Source of the DNA: Candidatus Iainarchaeum sp.
GTDB lineage: Archaea > Iainarchaeota > Iainarchaeia > Iainarchaeales > JAGVWC01
Direction: 5' to 3'
NCBI GenBank assembly: GCA_018304465.1
Contig: JAGVWC010000010.1
Coordinates: 62,001-126,000, forward strand
Length of the DNA stretch: 64,000 bases
The position numbers were made by a program, and so were the translations under genes. The notes beneath the pieces were generated by a model. It was not told the origin of the DNA and searched no databases. It saw nothing but the letters and a program-made list of their open reading frames with translations. This document shows positions 25,232 through 32,398 of the stretch, piece by piece; positions within the stretch are counted from its first letter, which is position 1, and every line of letters starts with the position of its first letter.

Positions 25232-25807
25232 ATGCCGCTTGCTTTAAGACTGGAAACGTACCTCGCGAAAAAAAAACTCACGGCAGTGGAAAAAATCAGC
25301 CGCGGATTTAGTGCCGAAATCTATCTGGTCCAAACCCAAACTGGAAAAAAACGCGCCCTTAAAATCGAACGCGACGACTCGCCGCGACGCGACTTCATTT
25401 ACAAAGAAAGCGAATACCTCAAAATGGCCAACCACGTTCAGGTAGGTCCAAAATTAATCGACGCGGATTATGAAAACCGCGTGGTCCTCATGACATTCGT
25501 GGACGGAATTCCTTTTGGCAAGTGGGCCTTGGAAAAAACCACCACCAAAACCAAACTCAACCGGTGCATCCAATCGCTTTTGAAACAAGCCGACCAATTG
25601 GACCGGATCGGACTCGACCACGGACAACTCGCGGGAAAAGGAAAAAACATTCTGGTGACCAAAACAGGACAACCCGTCATCATTGATTTTGAAAAAGCCT
25701 CACCGGTCCGAAAACCGCATAACCGCGGACAAATTGAAAGCTTTTTATTCAAAAATCCCCATTCTTTCTTGGTCAAAACCGTGAAAGAAAAAACAGGCCG
25801 TGAATGA
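25232..25807 (+). CDS. predicted atypical Ser/Thr protein kinase (COG2112-like)
   Basis: A 191-residue kinase-like protein. ISRGFSAEIYLVQ resembles the glycine-rich loop, RALKIERDD carries the ATP-site Lys, GLDHGQLAGKGKNILV is the catalytic loop (H-G-x-L ... N) and VIIDFEKASP provides the metal-binding Asp. This order matches the short RIO-related archaeal family. Its last four bases overlap the next gene (ATGA), so the two are translationally coupled. Confidence 0.78.
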   Translation: MPLALRLETYLAKKKLTAVEKISRGFSAEIYLVQTQTGKKRALKIERDDSPRRDFIYKESEYLKMANHVQVGPKLIDADYENRVVLMTFVDGIPFGKWALEKTTTKTKLNRCIQSLLKQADQLDRIGLDHGQLAGKGKNILVTKTGQPVIIDFEKASPVRKPHNRGQIESFLFKNPHSFLVKTVKEKTGRE

Positions 25808-26514
25808 AAATGCCCCAGCGCTTACGAAAAATCGCCGCCAAAGTAAAAAAAATCGTTTCCACCGCGGTCAAAACACAACGCTTAAAATCCAGGCTTAACC
25901 GCGAAATTCGCGCCCTGCAATCAAACCGCAGGACCCATGAAAAAAGAGTCCTTGGCGACATGAACCAGCGCGTCCAACTTATTCACAAAATAAAAAACAC
26001 AGAACCCGGTTTAAAACAGGAAAAATTACGCCGCCGTTTACGAGAAGTATTAACTCAATCGAACCCCGAACACGAAATCGAAAAAATAAACGAGCACTTG
26101 GCCAAAACCGAATCGCAACGCCGAAGACTCAAAAGCGTTTTGCGCGAAAAAAGATTCGGAGGACATCCAAGACGCGATATTCGAGTGCTCAAAGACCGGT
26201 TTCGCACGCGACCCCGGCTTGTTGGCGAACAACTGCGACTCGCGCGGCGCAGGGAAGAATTAAAAGCATGGGAAAAACTTTACCAAGCCCTGCGGGAAGG
26301 CGACATCCAAACGGTTCAAATGCAAAAAACCCAAGAAACGCAAACACGGCAGTCCGAAGAAAAAAAAGGCCGAAGACTCCTCAGTCAATTGGCCGCAAAG
26401 ATGCAAGCCGACATGGCCAGCAAACAGGTGGACGCCCAAACCCAACGAATAATCATTTCAAGGCGCCTCGCCGAATTACGCGTTGCAATTCAAAGAAAAA
26501 AAAGAAAAAAGTGA
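25804..26514 (+). CDS. basic coiled-coil protein coupled to the kinase
   Basis: A 236-residue, very Arg/Lys-rich protein dominated by long heptad-like helices (LKSRLNREIRALQSNRRTHEKR, EHEIEKINEHLAKTESQRRRLK, LRLARRREELKAWEKLYQAL). No enzymatic motif or membrane segment. It overlaps the kinase stop by four bases and is probably its substrate or scaffold (inference from coupling). Related in style, not clearly in sequence, to the basic proteins at 21.0 and 45.8 kb. Confidence 0.6.
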   Translation: MKMPQRLRKIAAKVKKIVSTAVKTQRLKSRLNREIRALQSNRRTHEKRVLGDMNQRVQLIHKIKNTEPGLKQEKLRRRLREVLTQSNPEHEIEKINEHLAKTESQRRRLKSVLREKRFGGHPRRDIRVLKDRFRTRPRLVGEQLRLARRREELKAWEKLYQALREGDIQTVQMQKTQETQTRQSEEKKGRRLLSQLAAKMQADMASKQVDAQTQRIIISRRLAELRVAIQRKKRKK

Positions 26515-26520
26515 CCGTTT

Positions 26521-26958
26521 TTATTTTCTGAATTTCCGGTCGACTTCGTTGATCAAAACATCACACGCGGCTTTCACGGCTTCCAGCTGCAGGATGATCC
26601 GCTTTCGCTCGTTTTCAATGTCAAGAACGTTTTCGTAGGTTTCGATCGCTTCGCGAAACATTCCACCGTCGACATATGAATACGGATGCTCGTTCATTTT
26701 GGACGTGGTCCGTTCAATCATTTTTCCAAGCCAAATATTCATTTCGTCTTTGACTTGTCCTTTGATTTGTTTTCCCGAATCCAGGTACTTTCGCATCTGG
26801 TTGACCACGGTTGCGCGGGGAAACGGAAGTTTGTCCTCGGGTAATTCCTCGGGAGACGCTTCCACCGATTCGACGGTTTGGCCTACTTCTTCGCTTTCAG
26901 CGGCGTTTTCGGCCGTTTGAACCGCGACTCCATTTGATTTTGCTTCTTTTGCCAACAT
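26521..26958 (-). CDS. conserved helical protein, possibly histone-fold-like
   Basis: A 145-residue protein with an acidic first 45 residues (ESEEVGQTVESVEASPEELPED) and a helical core LPFPRATVVNQMRKYLDSGKQIKGQVKDEMNIWLGKMIER ... YVDGGMFREAIETYENV followed by a long helix to the end. The LPFPRATVVNQMRK ... VKDEMN ... GGMFREAI layout resembles a histone fold (short, long, short helix) but key histone residues are not obvious, so this is a guess. ATG at 26958 has GAAGGTGAT just upstream. Convergent with the coiled-coil gene, six bases apart. Confidence 0.55.
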   Translation of the reverse strand: MLAKEAKSNGVAVQTAENAAESEEVGQTVESVEASPEELPEDKLPFPRATVVNQMRKYLDSGKQIKGQVKDEMNIWLGKMIERTTSKMNEHPYSYVDGGMFREAIETYENVLDIENERKRIILQLEAVKAACDVLINEVDRKFRK

Positions 26959-27084
26959 ATCACCTTCAAGAAAAACGCATACAAGTAGCATTTTTATATA
27001 CAAAACAAGTGTTACATTCACAATTTAAAGGTGTCGGAGCCCCAAAAAGGCCCTTCCTTTATAAAGAAAAAGGAATTGGAGAAA

Positions 27085-27834
27085 TTATCTCCAATCCTGC
27101 GGAATCGCATATACCGGCAAAAACGTCTTATTCACGTTCGAATCCGGCCAAAACGATTCAATCCGCACATCATCATTTACCGGAAACCAAATGGTTTTGG
27201 TTTCATTCGCGTCCAAATACACGTCTCCGATCAACGGATGCCTAAAAATCAATCCGCCTTCGGCCACGTTAAACGTCCGCACTTTGAGGGTCAACACCAA
27301 AATGCTTCCTTTCGGAACCTGCACTTGCAACGGATAAAACTCCGAATCATCCGCTTGCACGGTTCGCGCCGTGGTTCTGGATCCCGATGGCGGACGCGCC
27401 CACCTTTTTTCCGTCAACACGAACGAAACAAATTCGTTTCCATCCACCGTCACCTGTTGAGACGCGGATTCGAACACAGAATCGTTTTGGTCGCCCACCA
27501 AAACATTCACGTCCAAAAACGCAAAATCCGAAAACAAACCAAACCCGTTTTGATCCGTTACCAGTTGAGCAATTTCTTGGGAATCATTGGCATCCAACAG
27601 GCGAACCAAAGCACCAGTAACCGGAGATTGGTTTTCGTCCACGACCCGCACCGAAACAAAACCCGTTAACGAAACGTTTTGATCCTGATTTTGATCCACC
27701 GGCACGTTAACATCCGGATTTCCCGGCGAATTCGAATCCGAATTCAAATCATCAGGGTTCTGCGGATTCTGCGACTGGGTACACCCAAGCAACAGCAATA
27801 CAATCGCCGCCAAAGCAAGCCATTTCAAATTCAT
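27085..27834 (-). CDS. lipoprotein with regulatory beta-sandwich and cupredoxin-like C-terminus
   Basis: A 249-residue exported lipoprotein. Signal MNLKWLALAAIVLLLLGC (lipobox LLGC at residues 15-18) is followed by a low-complexity Asp/Asn/Gln/Pro linker. Residues 57-140 (FVSVRVVDENQSPVTGALVRL, ILVTDQNGFGLF-like) look like a carboxypeptidase-regulatory-type beta-sandwich. The C-terminal 100 residues (FYPLQVQVPKGSILVLTLKVR, IFRHPLIGDVYLDANETKTIWF) have the edge strands of a cupredoxin fold, but I do not see a full type-1 copper His/Cys/Met set. Confidence 0.65.
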   Translation of the reverse strand: MNLKWLALAAIVLLLLGCTQSQNPQNPDDLNSDSNSPGNPDVNVPVDQNQDQNVSLTGFVSVRVVDENQSPVTGALVRLLDANDSQEIAQLVTDQNGFGLFSDFAFLDVNVLVGDQNDSVFESASQQVTVDGNEFVSFVLTEKRWARPPSGSRTTARTVQADDSEFYPLQVQVPKGSILVLTLKVRTFNVAEGGLIFRHPLIGDVYLDANETKTIWFPVNDDVRIESFWPDSNVNKTFLPVYAIPQDWR

Positions 27835-28202
27835 TTTCTATTCCTCCGTTATGCAGACAAAAATTTCTTTCGGCAAATCCTTTTTTAACCAAACGAAATT
27901 GAAAACAATTGGCCTCAGTTCGCCCATCTCTCCTCACCCCTTGCGGTCAGAGTCATCGTCAGTTCGTCATCGGCCATCAGAATAACTGGATAAAAGGTTT
28001 TTAACTGGGCGAGAAGCGGTGTTAGCGCTGGAATCGTGCCGCCCAAAAACAAGCAATTTCAATCATTTTTACCGCCCAAAGCCACCCCTGTTTCAAAATA
28101 AACCTATATTATTGATTTAATGGCTAATTTAATGGCCTTTGTTGATTTTAATTTGCCGCCCAAATGCATACAAATAAATACTATTTCGCGCATATTCTTC
28201 GT
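27835..28202. other. 368-base intergenic stretch at the left edge of the accessory island
   Basis: Holds the leftmost copy of the dispersed ADDELT repeat (27958-27977) with its TATA-like box, and near 28140-28190 the AT-rich promoter of the Fic gene. A 20-codon minus-strand frame (27977 down to 27915) starts at the repeat. No larger gene seen. Confidence 0.6.
27958..27977 (-). repeat. dispersed ADDELT repeat, copy A
   Basis: Minus-strand sequence ATGGCCGATGACGAACTGAC. A TTAAAA box starts 29 bases before the GGCC. A frame starting at this ATG reads MADDELTMTLTARGEERWAN and stops at 27915. On the plus strand the unit is preceded by CAGAGTCATC, also present in copy C. Confidence 0.75.
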
Positions 28203-29156
28203 ATGAGTTATCTGGAAATAAAAAGACGCAATAATGAACGGTACGCGTATTTTGTCAAGAAATGGTCGCTTCAAGGAAAACGCTTTGTGTTGCGACGGTA
28301 TATCGGGAAAGCGACCAGCATGGTTTCCAAAGAGAGTTTTCTATCTAAAAACATGGGCTCATTGGTCGATGAAGAACTCAATTTACGAAAACCGATTTGG
28401 GAAAAAGCAATTTCCATATCGCATGATCCAAGGCAAATCGAGAAAGTCGAAAAAAAAGCGGTCCTGTTAAACGACCTTGTTGACGCTCAAAACGCTCAGC
28501 AACTTGTACGGGCGGAATTCGCCAAGGAATTCATTTATAATTCGAATAACATCGAGGGATCGCGTATACCAAAAGAAAAACTGGTTGAATTGTTCGAAAA
28601 AGGAACAACGTCCTACAAAAACCAAAATGAAGTGACCGAAGTAACGAATTCAATTCGGACTTTCGAGTACTTGGAAAACGATTTTGCATTCACGCTCAAA
28701 AACATCAAGCGTCTTTATTCGATTCTTACGAAAGGACTGTATCTGGAAAATCAAAACCCGTACCCGCGCGGATTCAAAAAAATCGAAATCGTGGTCGGTG
28801 AATCCAGAACCACTGCGCCTGAAGACGTTGAAGAGGAACTCAAAACCCTATTGGCCTGGAACAAAGCAAACGCCAAAACAATGTATCCCCCGCAACGCGC
28901 ATTCGAATTCCACGCACGCTATGAGCACATCCATCCATTCCAAGACGCCAACGGCCGAACCGGAAGACTTCTCCTGAACAAAATCCTGCTGCAAAACAAC
29001 TATCCGCCGATCATTGTCTATAAAGACAACAAGACGGCCTATTTCAATTCCATCAAGGAAACACAAGAAGGAAACAAAAGCAAATACTATCAATTCATGC
29101 TCGAACAAACCGAGAAGACCTACGACCAAATGATCGGCATCCTGAAAAAATACTAA
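28203..29156 (+). CDS. Fic-domain protein (probable AMPylase)
   Basis: A 317-residue Fic protein. The catalytic motif HPFQDANGRTGR lies near residue 250 with the active His, and the inhibitory-helix motif SNNIEG ([S/T]xxxE[G/N]) at about residue 117 indicates an auto-inhibited class II type. Fic enzymes transfer AMP or other groups from nucleotides to target hydroxyls. ATG at 28203 (MSYLEIKRR) is preceded by AT-rich AAATAAATA 26-34 bases upstream. The gene is bracketed by ADDELT repeats A and B. Confidence 0.93.
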   Translation: MSYLEIKRRNNERYAYFVKKWSLQGKRFVLRRYIGKATSMVSKESFLSKNMGSLVDEELNLRKPIWEKAISISHDPRQIEKVEKKAVLLNDLVDAQNAQQLVRAEFAKEFIYNSNNIEGSRIPKEKLVELFEKGTTSYKNQNEVTEVTNSIRTFEYLENDFAFTLKNIKRLYSILTKGLYLENQNPYPRGFKKIEIVVGESRTTAPEDVEEELKTLLAWNKANAKTMYPPQRAFEFHARYEHIHPFQDANGRTGRLLLNKILLQNNYPPIIVYKDNKTAYFNSIKETQEGNKSKYYQFMLEQTEKTYDQMIGILKKY

Positions 29157-29188
29157 AAAGAGATTATCAGAAGTAGATAGCGGTAATA

Positions 29189-29207
29189 GTCAGTTCGTCA
29201 TCGGCCA
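29189..29207 (-). repeat. dispersed ADDELT repeat, copy B
   Basis: Minus strand: TGGCCGATGACGAACTGAC. A TTTAAA box starts about 30 bases upstream of GGCC. The frame TTG-GCC-GAT-GAC-GAA-CTG reads LADDELTITAIYF and stops; shortly after it a CTTTTTAG T-run follows. Located between the Fic gene 3' end and the 3' end of the membrane-protein gene. Confidence 0.75.
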
Positions 29208-29277
29208 ACAAAGACGTGCAGGCAGGATTGTTTAAACAGAATTAAATTCCTAATTTCCCCTATCGAATATTGTCTCG

Positions 29278-29670
29278 TTAAATCGACTCTTGTTCGACAC
29301 CAGCATTCATTCGCCATTTGTATAAGGCTAATCCAAGTAGGTATGGCACTCCAAGAGCCCCATAATACAATCCGGCCACTTGCCATAACCCGTAATAGAA
29401 CTCCAATGTACGCGCAATGGCAATTCCTTGCGTGAGAATTACACTGATTCCAAATACAACGGAAAAAACAATTCCGACCCACTTGAAAACTTCCGATAGT
29501 TTTTCAGCAGACGGCGGCCTCCCTTTGCTTTTTACCCCCGCATGAAAAAAGCCGATGGTGATTAATGGCGCGGGAACAAGCAGCACAGCAGAATTCATCC
29601 ACACCTGAAAAGGAGGAAGAATCAAGAAAAATAATTCCGCAACAATAAGCACCACAAGTTCTTGTTTCAT
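29278..29670 (-). CDS. hypothetical membrane protein
   Basis: A 130-residue protein with four hydrophobic segments (about residues 5-25, 27-44, 66-85 and 95-118) separated by a basic loop GVKSKGRPPSAEKLSE. No family recognised. Starts 12 bases after the nucleotidyltransferase stop on the same strand, so it may be the third gene of the HEPN-MNT operon. Confidence 0.55.
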   Translation of the reverse strand: MKQELVVLIVAELFFLILPPFQVWMNSAVLLVPAPLITIGFFHAGVKSKGRPPSAEKLSEVFKWVGIVFSVVFGISVILTQGIAIARTLEFYYGLWQVAGLYYGALGVPYLLGLALYKWRMNAGVEQESI

Positions 29671-29682
29671 GTTTGGGTCACC

Positions 29683-30012
29683 CTATGCTATCTTGGTCCC
29701 CGTGTCGAGGGCTGTTTTGACGATTCCGAGCTGGGTTTTTCGTTGCTCGATTTCTTTTGGAGTGTAGCAAAAAGGCTCGATGTCTTGGCCGATGGGTTCG
29801 GTGGATAATTGCAGTATTTGGTCGATTCGGTTTCGAAAGGTTATTCCTTCGAATTGATTAGAGATAATCAGGATATCCCAGTCGCTGTCGTTGCGTTCTT
29901 CTCCTCTGGCTCTCGAACCGAATAGAATGATTTGTGCCGGAAGAAACCGTTGTTTGATTCGAGCCACCAGTTTTTGGACTGGTTCGCTTATTCTAATTTT
30001 TTTTCCAACCAT
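29683..30012 (-). CDS. mntA: MNT-type nucleotidyltransferase, antitoxin of HEPN-MNT module
   Basis: A 109-residue minimal nucleotidyltransferase. The signature IILFGSRARGEERNDSDWDILI (G-S-x-A-R-G ... D-x-D) is complete near residues 28-49. In HepT-MntA modules this enzyme AMPylates and silences the HEPN ribonuclease. Its first 25 bases overlap the end of the HEPN gene, typical of such pairs. Confidence 0.9.
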   Translation of the reverse strand: MVGKKIRISEPVQKLVARIKQRFLPAQIILFGSRARGEERNDSDWDILIISNQFEGITFRNRIDQILQLSTEPIGQDIEPFCYTPKEIEQRKTQLGIVKTALDTGTKIA

Positions 30013-30368
30013 GTAATCAACTCTTTGGCGTCCATCAAAATTTCTTTGGTGATTTTTTCGTCGTAAGTTTTGGCGGGCAAATCGCCAGCCGCATCAGGAT
30101 AGCGGCTGATGATGAAATCACGGGATAGTTTGCGCGCTTTGGAAAGAAGGTTTTCGGGGACTCCGATGAGTTCTCCGAGTTCGCGCAAGTTATGAAGGTT
30201 TGGCGGGCTTTGGTTTTTTTGGAACATGAAAACGGCTTTCATGGCTTTTTCGACAGCTTGCTGGCAGAGAAAAGCGCAGACATAATAGTATTTGGTTTTG
30301 TAGTTGGATTCCGCAGCCTGCAGGTCGATTTGGGCTTGTTCCATCCATATTTCGATTTCCCGACGCAT
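29988..30368 (-). CDS. hepT: HEPN-domain protein, putative toxin
   Basis: A 126-residue four-helix HEPN protein: MEQAQIDLQAAESNYK, YVCAFLCQQAVEKAMKAVF and ARKLSRDFIISRYPDAAG. The S-R-D-F-I-I-S-R-Y-P-D block corresponds to the active-site region; the canonical RxxxxxH ends with Tyr-Pro-Asp instead of His, as in the COG1895-like branch, so RNase activity is uncertain. Overlaps the MNT gene downstream. Confidence 0.85.
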   Translation of the reverse strand: MRREIEIWMEQAQIDLQAAESNYKTKYYYVCAFLCQQAVEKAMKAVFMFQKNQSPPNLHNLRELGELIGVPENLLSKARKLSRDFIISRYPDAAGDLPAKTYDEKITKEILMDAKELITWLEKKLE

Positions 30369-30560
30369 ACAAGAGTTCTCGTTTAAAGTTGTTTTAAACC
30401 TTTGGAAAAAGATATGACACTGACTACTTCACGGTCATTGTGAGTTGAACATCAACACCCGTTATTGGTGTTACTCACTTTCATGGGCAAAACTTGCCAA
30501 TAACAAAACAATCATGCGGCGAAGTGGTTAAAATTCGGTCGCTAAACCGAGAGTGGCGGT
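30369..30560. other. 192-base intergenic stretch with structured DNA
   Basis: Contains a 12-pair bulged hairpin (30440-30478) and a diverged ADDELT-like repeat (30434-30453). No gene seen. It separates the HEPN-MNT operon from the methyltransferase operon. Confidence 0.5.
30434..30478. repeat. diverged ADDELT-like unit overlapping a bulged hairpin
   Basis: GTCATTGTGAGTTGAACATC (30434-30453) matches 15 of 20 positions of the plus-strand repeat in copy A. It overlaps a hairpin GTGAGT / ACTCAC plus AACACC / GGTGTT (12 pairs, eight-base bulge, seven-base loop). Could be an eroded copy or a terminator. Confidence 0.4.
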
Positions 30561-31136
30561 TCATTCCCTGTGTTTGAACACTAGCCCGTAGTGGTGCGGG
30601 GGTAAATCGTATTTTTTGTGGAGTGTTAGCCCTGCTTTTTTTGCCCATTGTATTATTTGTTCTGGTTTTGGTCGGATTTGCATTGGTGGGCCTCTTGGCG
30701 TGGTGGGGTCGTAATTCCAGTGTATTACTGCAACAGTTCCGTTTGGGTTCAGTATTCTGCTGGCTTCGACTAGCAAGCCAACGGGGTTTTCGCCGTGCAG
30801 GATGTTGAATAGTAAGACATGCTGGACTGAATTGTCTTTGAGGCCAGTGCCGTTTCTTGAAACATCTCTTTTGAGCGTTTTAATGTTTTTCAGGTTTTTT
30901 TGTCTTGCTTGCGCTTTTAGGCGTTCAATCATTTCTGGGTCTATCTCGATTGCGAACACCGTTTCCTTAGTTCTTCTTGCTGCTGGAATGGTGAAGGTTC
31001 CATAGCCACTTCCGACATCGACTATGTGGCCTTCTTTTACCCCCAAAGTTTCAAGTATTTTTCGGGGTTTGAAGAATTTTTTCCAATGGTGTTCTTGCGG
31101 CATTCCGCTTTCTCTATACTTTGGGATTATGATCAC
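30561..31136 (-). CDS. class I SAM-dependent methyltransferase
   Basis: A 191-residue Rossmann-fold methyltransferase. Motif I is HIVDVGSGYGTFTIPAA near residue 38, the acidic loop AIEIDPEM follows, then KRDVSRNGTGLKDNSVQHVLLFNILH and ILNPNGTVAVIHW. The substrate is unknown. Start is GTG at 31136, overlapping the DsrE-like stop (GTGA), so it is coupled to the ArsR-DsrE operon. This linkage and the ArsR regulator suggest metalloid methylation, but the three cysteines of ArsM are absent. Confidence 0.85.
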   Translation of the reverse strand: MIIIPKYRESGMPQEHHWKKFFKPRKILETLGVKEGHIVDVGSGYGTFTIPAARRTKETVFAIEIDPEMIERLKAQARQKNLKNIKTLKRDVSRNGTGLKDNSVQHVLLFNILHGENPVGLLVEASRILNPNGTVAVIHWNYDPTTPRGPPMQIRPKPEQIIQWAKKAGLTLHKKYDLPPHHYGLVFKHRE

Positions 31137-31456
31137 CCGACTGTGAGTATTTTGTCTGAGTCTTCAACCAGATTAAGCAAATCTTTCATTGTTGAAATCG
31201 GGCAGACATTGCTTCCTTCCTTGTGCCTTGACTGGAGGCAGGTGCCGCAGGCCAATATTTTGCCCTTGTTCTGGATGAATGCGGTAATTTGTTCTTTCAC
31301 ACCATATTTTTCGTTTTCGGTATCTTCGGCTTCAACGCCCTCGTTTATGAGAAAAACCGTTACGCCATGATTTGCTTTGAGGGCAGTCACTCCGAACCTG
31401 AACGCGTTCCAGGCTTTTTCAGGTTCTTTAGTGCTTAAAACAATGCCAACTTTCAT
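31133..31456 (-). CDS. DsrE/F-like sulfur-relay family protein
   Basis: A 107-residue DsrE-like protein: MKVGIVLSTKEPEKAWNAFRFG, VTVFLINEGVEAED and GKILACGTCLQSRH, where the CGTC pair occupies the sulfur-carrier position. Such proteins bind or relay sulfur and occur near ArsR-type regulators. ATG at 31456 has AAAGGATGG upstream. Stop overlaps the GTG of the methyltransferase; start overlaps the preceding gene. Confidence 0.8.
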   Translation of the reverse strand: MKVGIVLSTKEPEKAWNAFRFGVTALKANHGVTVFLINEGVEAEDTENEKYGVKEQITAFIQNKGKILACGTCLQSRHKEGSNVCPISTMKDLLNLVEDSDKILTVG

Positions 31457-31953
31457 TTTTTCCCATCCTTTCTTTTGAATAGCAAATAAATGTTGAGCGC
31501 AATTGACGCCACCAGCAGCAACCAAAAAACAAGGTTATCCAAATAAAACGGGTTTTGCCAATAGCCTCCCAGCCCTGTTGCCCATTGCATCATCCAAGGC
31601 CCCATCATTCCCGGCCCCGTTGAGCCTATGCTTGAGCCATTGAAGCAGTGCAAATAGCTCTTGCCCATAGAAATATGCACGGCTTGCAAGGATTCAGACC
31701 CCTCGCCACCAAGCATAGCATCCATTGTTTCATGCGCCGCACCTGGATGCATTTGCTCCATTAAAGAATCTCCCAATTCTTCAAACTGAAGGTCGCTTAC
31801 CTTGCCGCAATTGATTTGACTGGCATTTGATATTCCTTGCGTGGACATTATTTCCGAGAAAACGGTTTCAACGCTTGGAATGCTTTCCGCGGCAAAAACG
31901 CCTAAAGAAAACAACAACAAAAACAACAAATTGGCAGCAGCCAACTTTTTCAT
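31453..31953 (-). CDS. exported Met/His-rich protein with C-terminal membrane anchor
   Basis: A 166-residue protein: signal peptide MKKLAAANLLFLLLFSLGVFA, ectodomain with MEQMHPGAAHETMDAMLGG and a Gly/Met/Trp-rich stretch TGPGMMGPWMMQW, then a membrane helix FWLLLVASIALNIYLLF and a basic tail. Met and His clusters suggest metal sensing or binding at the cell surface. Second gene of the ArsR operon (ATGA overlap with arsR). Confidence 0.65.
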   Translation of the reverse strand: MKKLAAANLLFLLLFSLGVFAAESIPSVETVFSEIMSTQGISNASQINCGKVSDLQFEELGDSLMEQMHPGAAHETMDAMLGGEGSESLQAVHISMGKSYLHCFNGSSIGSTGPGMMGPWMMQWATGLGGYWQNPFYLDNLVFWLLLVASIALNIYLLFKRKDGKK

Positions 31954-32273
31954 TTTACCACCCCGCGAACCATTTTCTGCCTGCTTTGAATCTGTTCAAG
32001 CAAAACCTCGCGAATCAGGTTGCACGCCTTCACCATTTTGGGAAAAGCGATTTTGTAATAAACCGCAGTGCCGTCTTTCCTGCTTGCAATAACCTCTTTC
32101 AGTCTCAGGATGGCGAGATGCTGCGAAAGATTCGCCTGCCTCAGGCCAGTTTGTTTGGCAAGCTCGGAAACAGATTTCTCGCCCTCGCCAAGCAAATAAA
32201 GGATTTTCAAGCGTTTTTTATCCGCCAGCGTCTTGCACAACTCTGCATGCATGCCAAATAAATCGTCATTCAT
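31950..32273 (-). CDS. ArsR-family winged-helix regulator
   Basis: A 107-residue ArsR/SmtB repressor: LADKKRLKILYLLGEGEKSVSELAKQTGLRQANLSQHLAIL (helix-turn-helix) and VIASRKDGTAVYYKI (wing). A single Cys (LCKTLAD) lies in the first helix and another near the C-terminus (KACNLI), so a CxC metal site is not obvious. First gene of a four- or five-gene operon and likely autoregulated through the inverted repeat just upstream. Confidence 0.9.
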   Translation of the reverse strand: MNDDLFGMHAELCKTLADKKRLKILYLLGEGEKSVSELAKQTGLRQANLSQHLAILRLKEVIASRKDGTAVYYKIAFPKMVKACNLIREVLLEQIQSRQKMVRGVVK

Positions 32274-32274
32274 A

Positions 32275-32292
32275 TATTCAAATATACGAATA
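32275..32292. promoter_or_regulatory. inverted-repeat operator candidate for ArsR
   Basis: TATTC-8-GAATA is a perfect inverted repeat two bases upstream of the arsR start, in an AT-rich promoter that also contains TTTAAATATT about 30 bases upstream. Position and shape fit an ArsR operator. Confidence 0.5.
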
Positions 32293-32398
32293 CAACAATA
32301 TTTAAAACATAATGTGTGCGGATCAGTTCGCCCAACTGCTCCGAAAGACGAAGAATTATTTACATTTCTTAAGTTCTTGAGAATGCGCTTTTGGGCAG

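Noticed and set aside
27031-27669. 212-codon plus-strand frame near 27 kb
   Set aside because: Antisense to the lipoprotein gene, which has a lipobox and sensible domains.
29150-29207. Repeat copies as standard C/D box sRNAs
   Set aside because: ATGATGA and CTGA words occur but are separated by one base instead of a guide of about ten, and the second D box is not conserved among copies.
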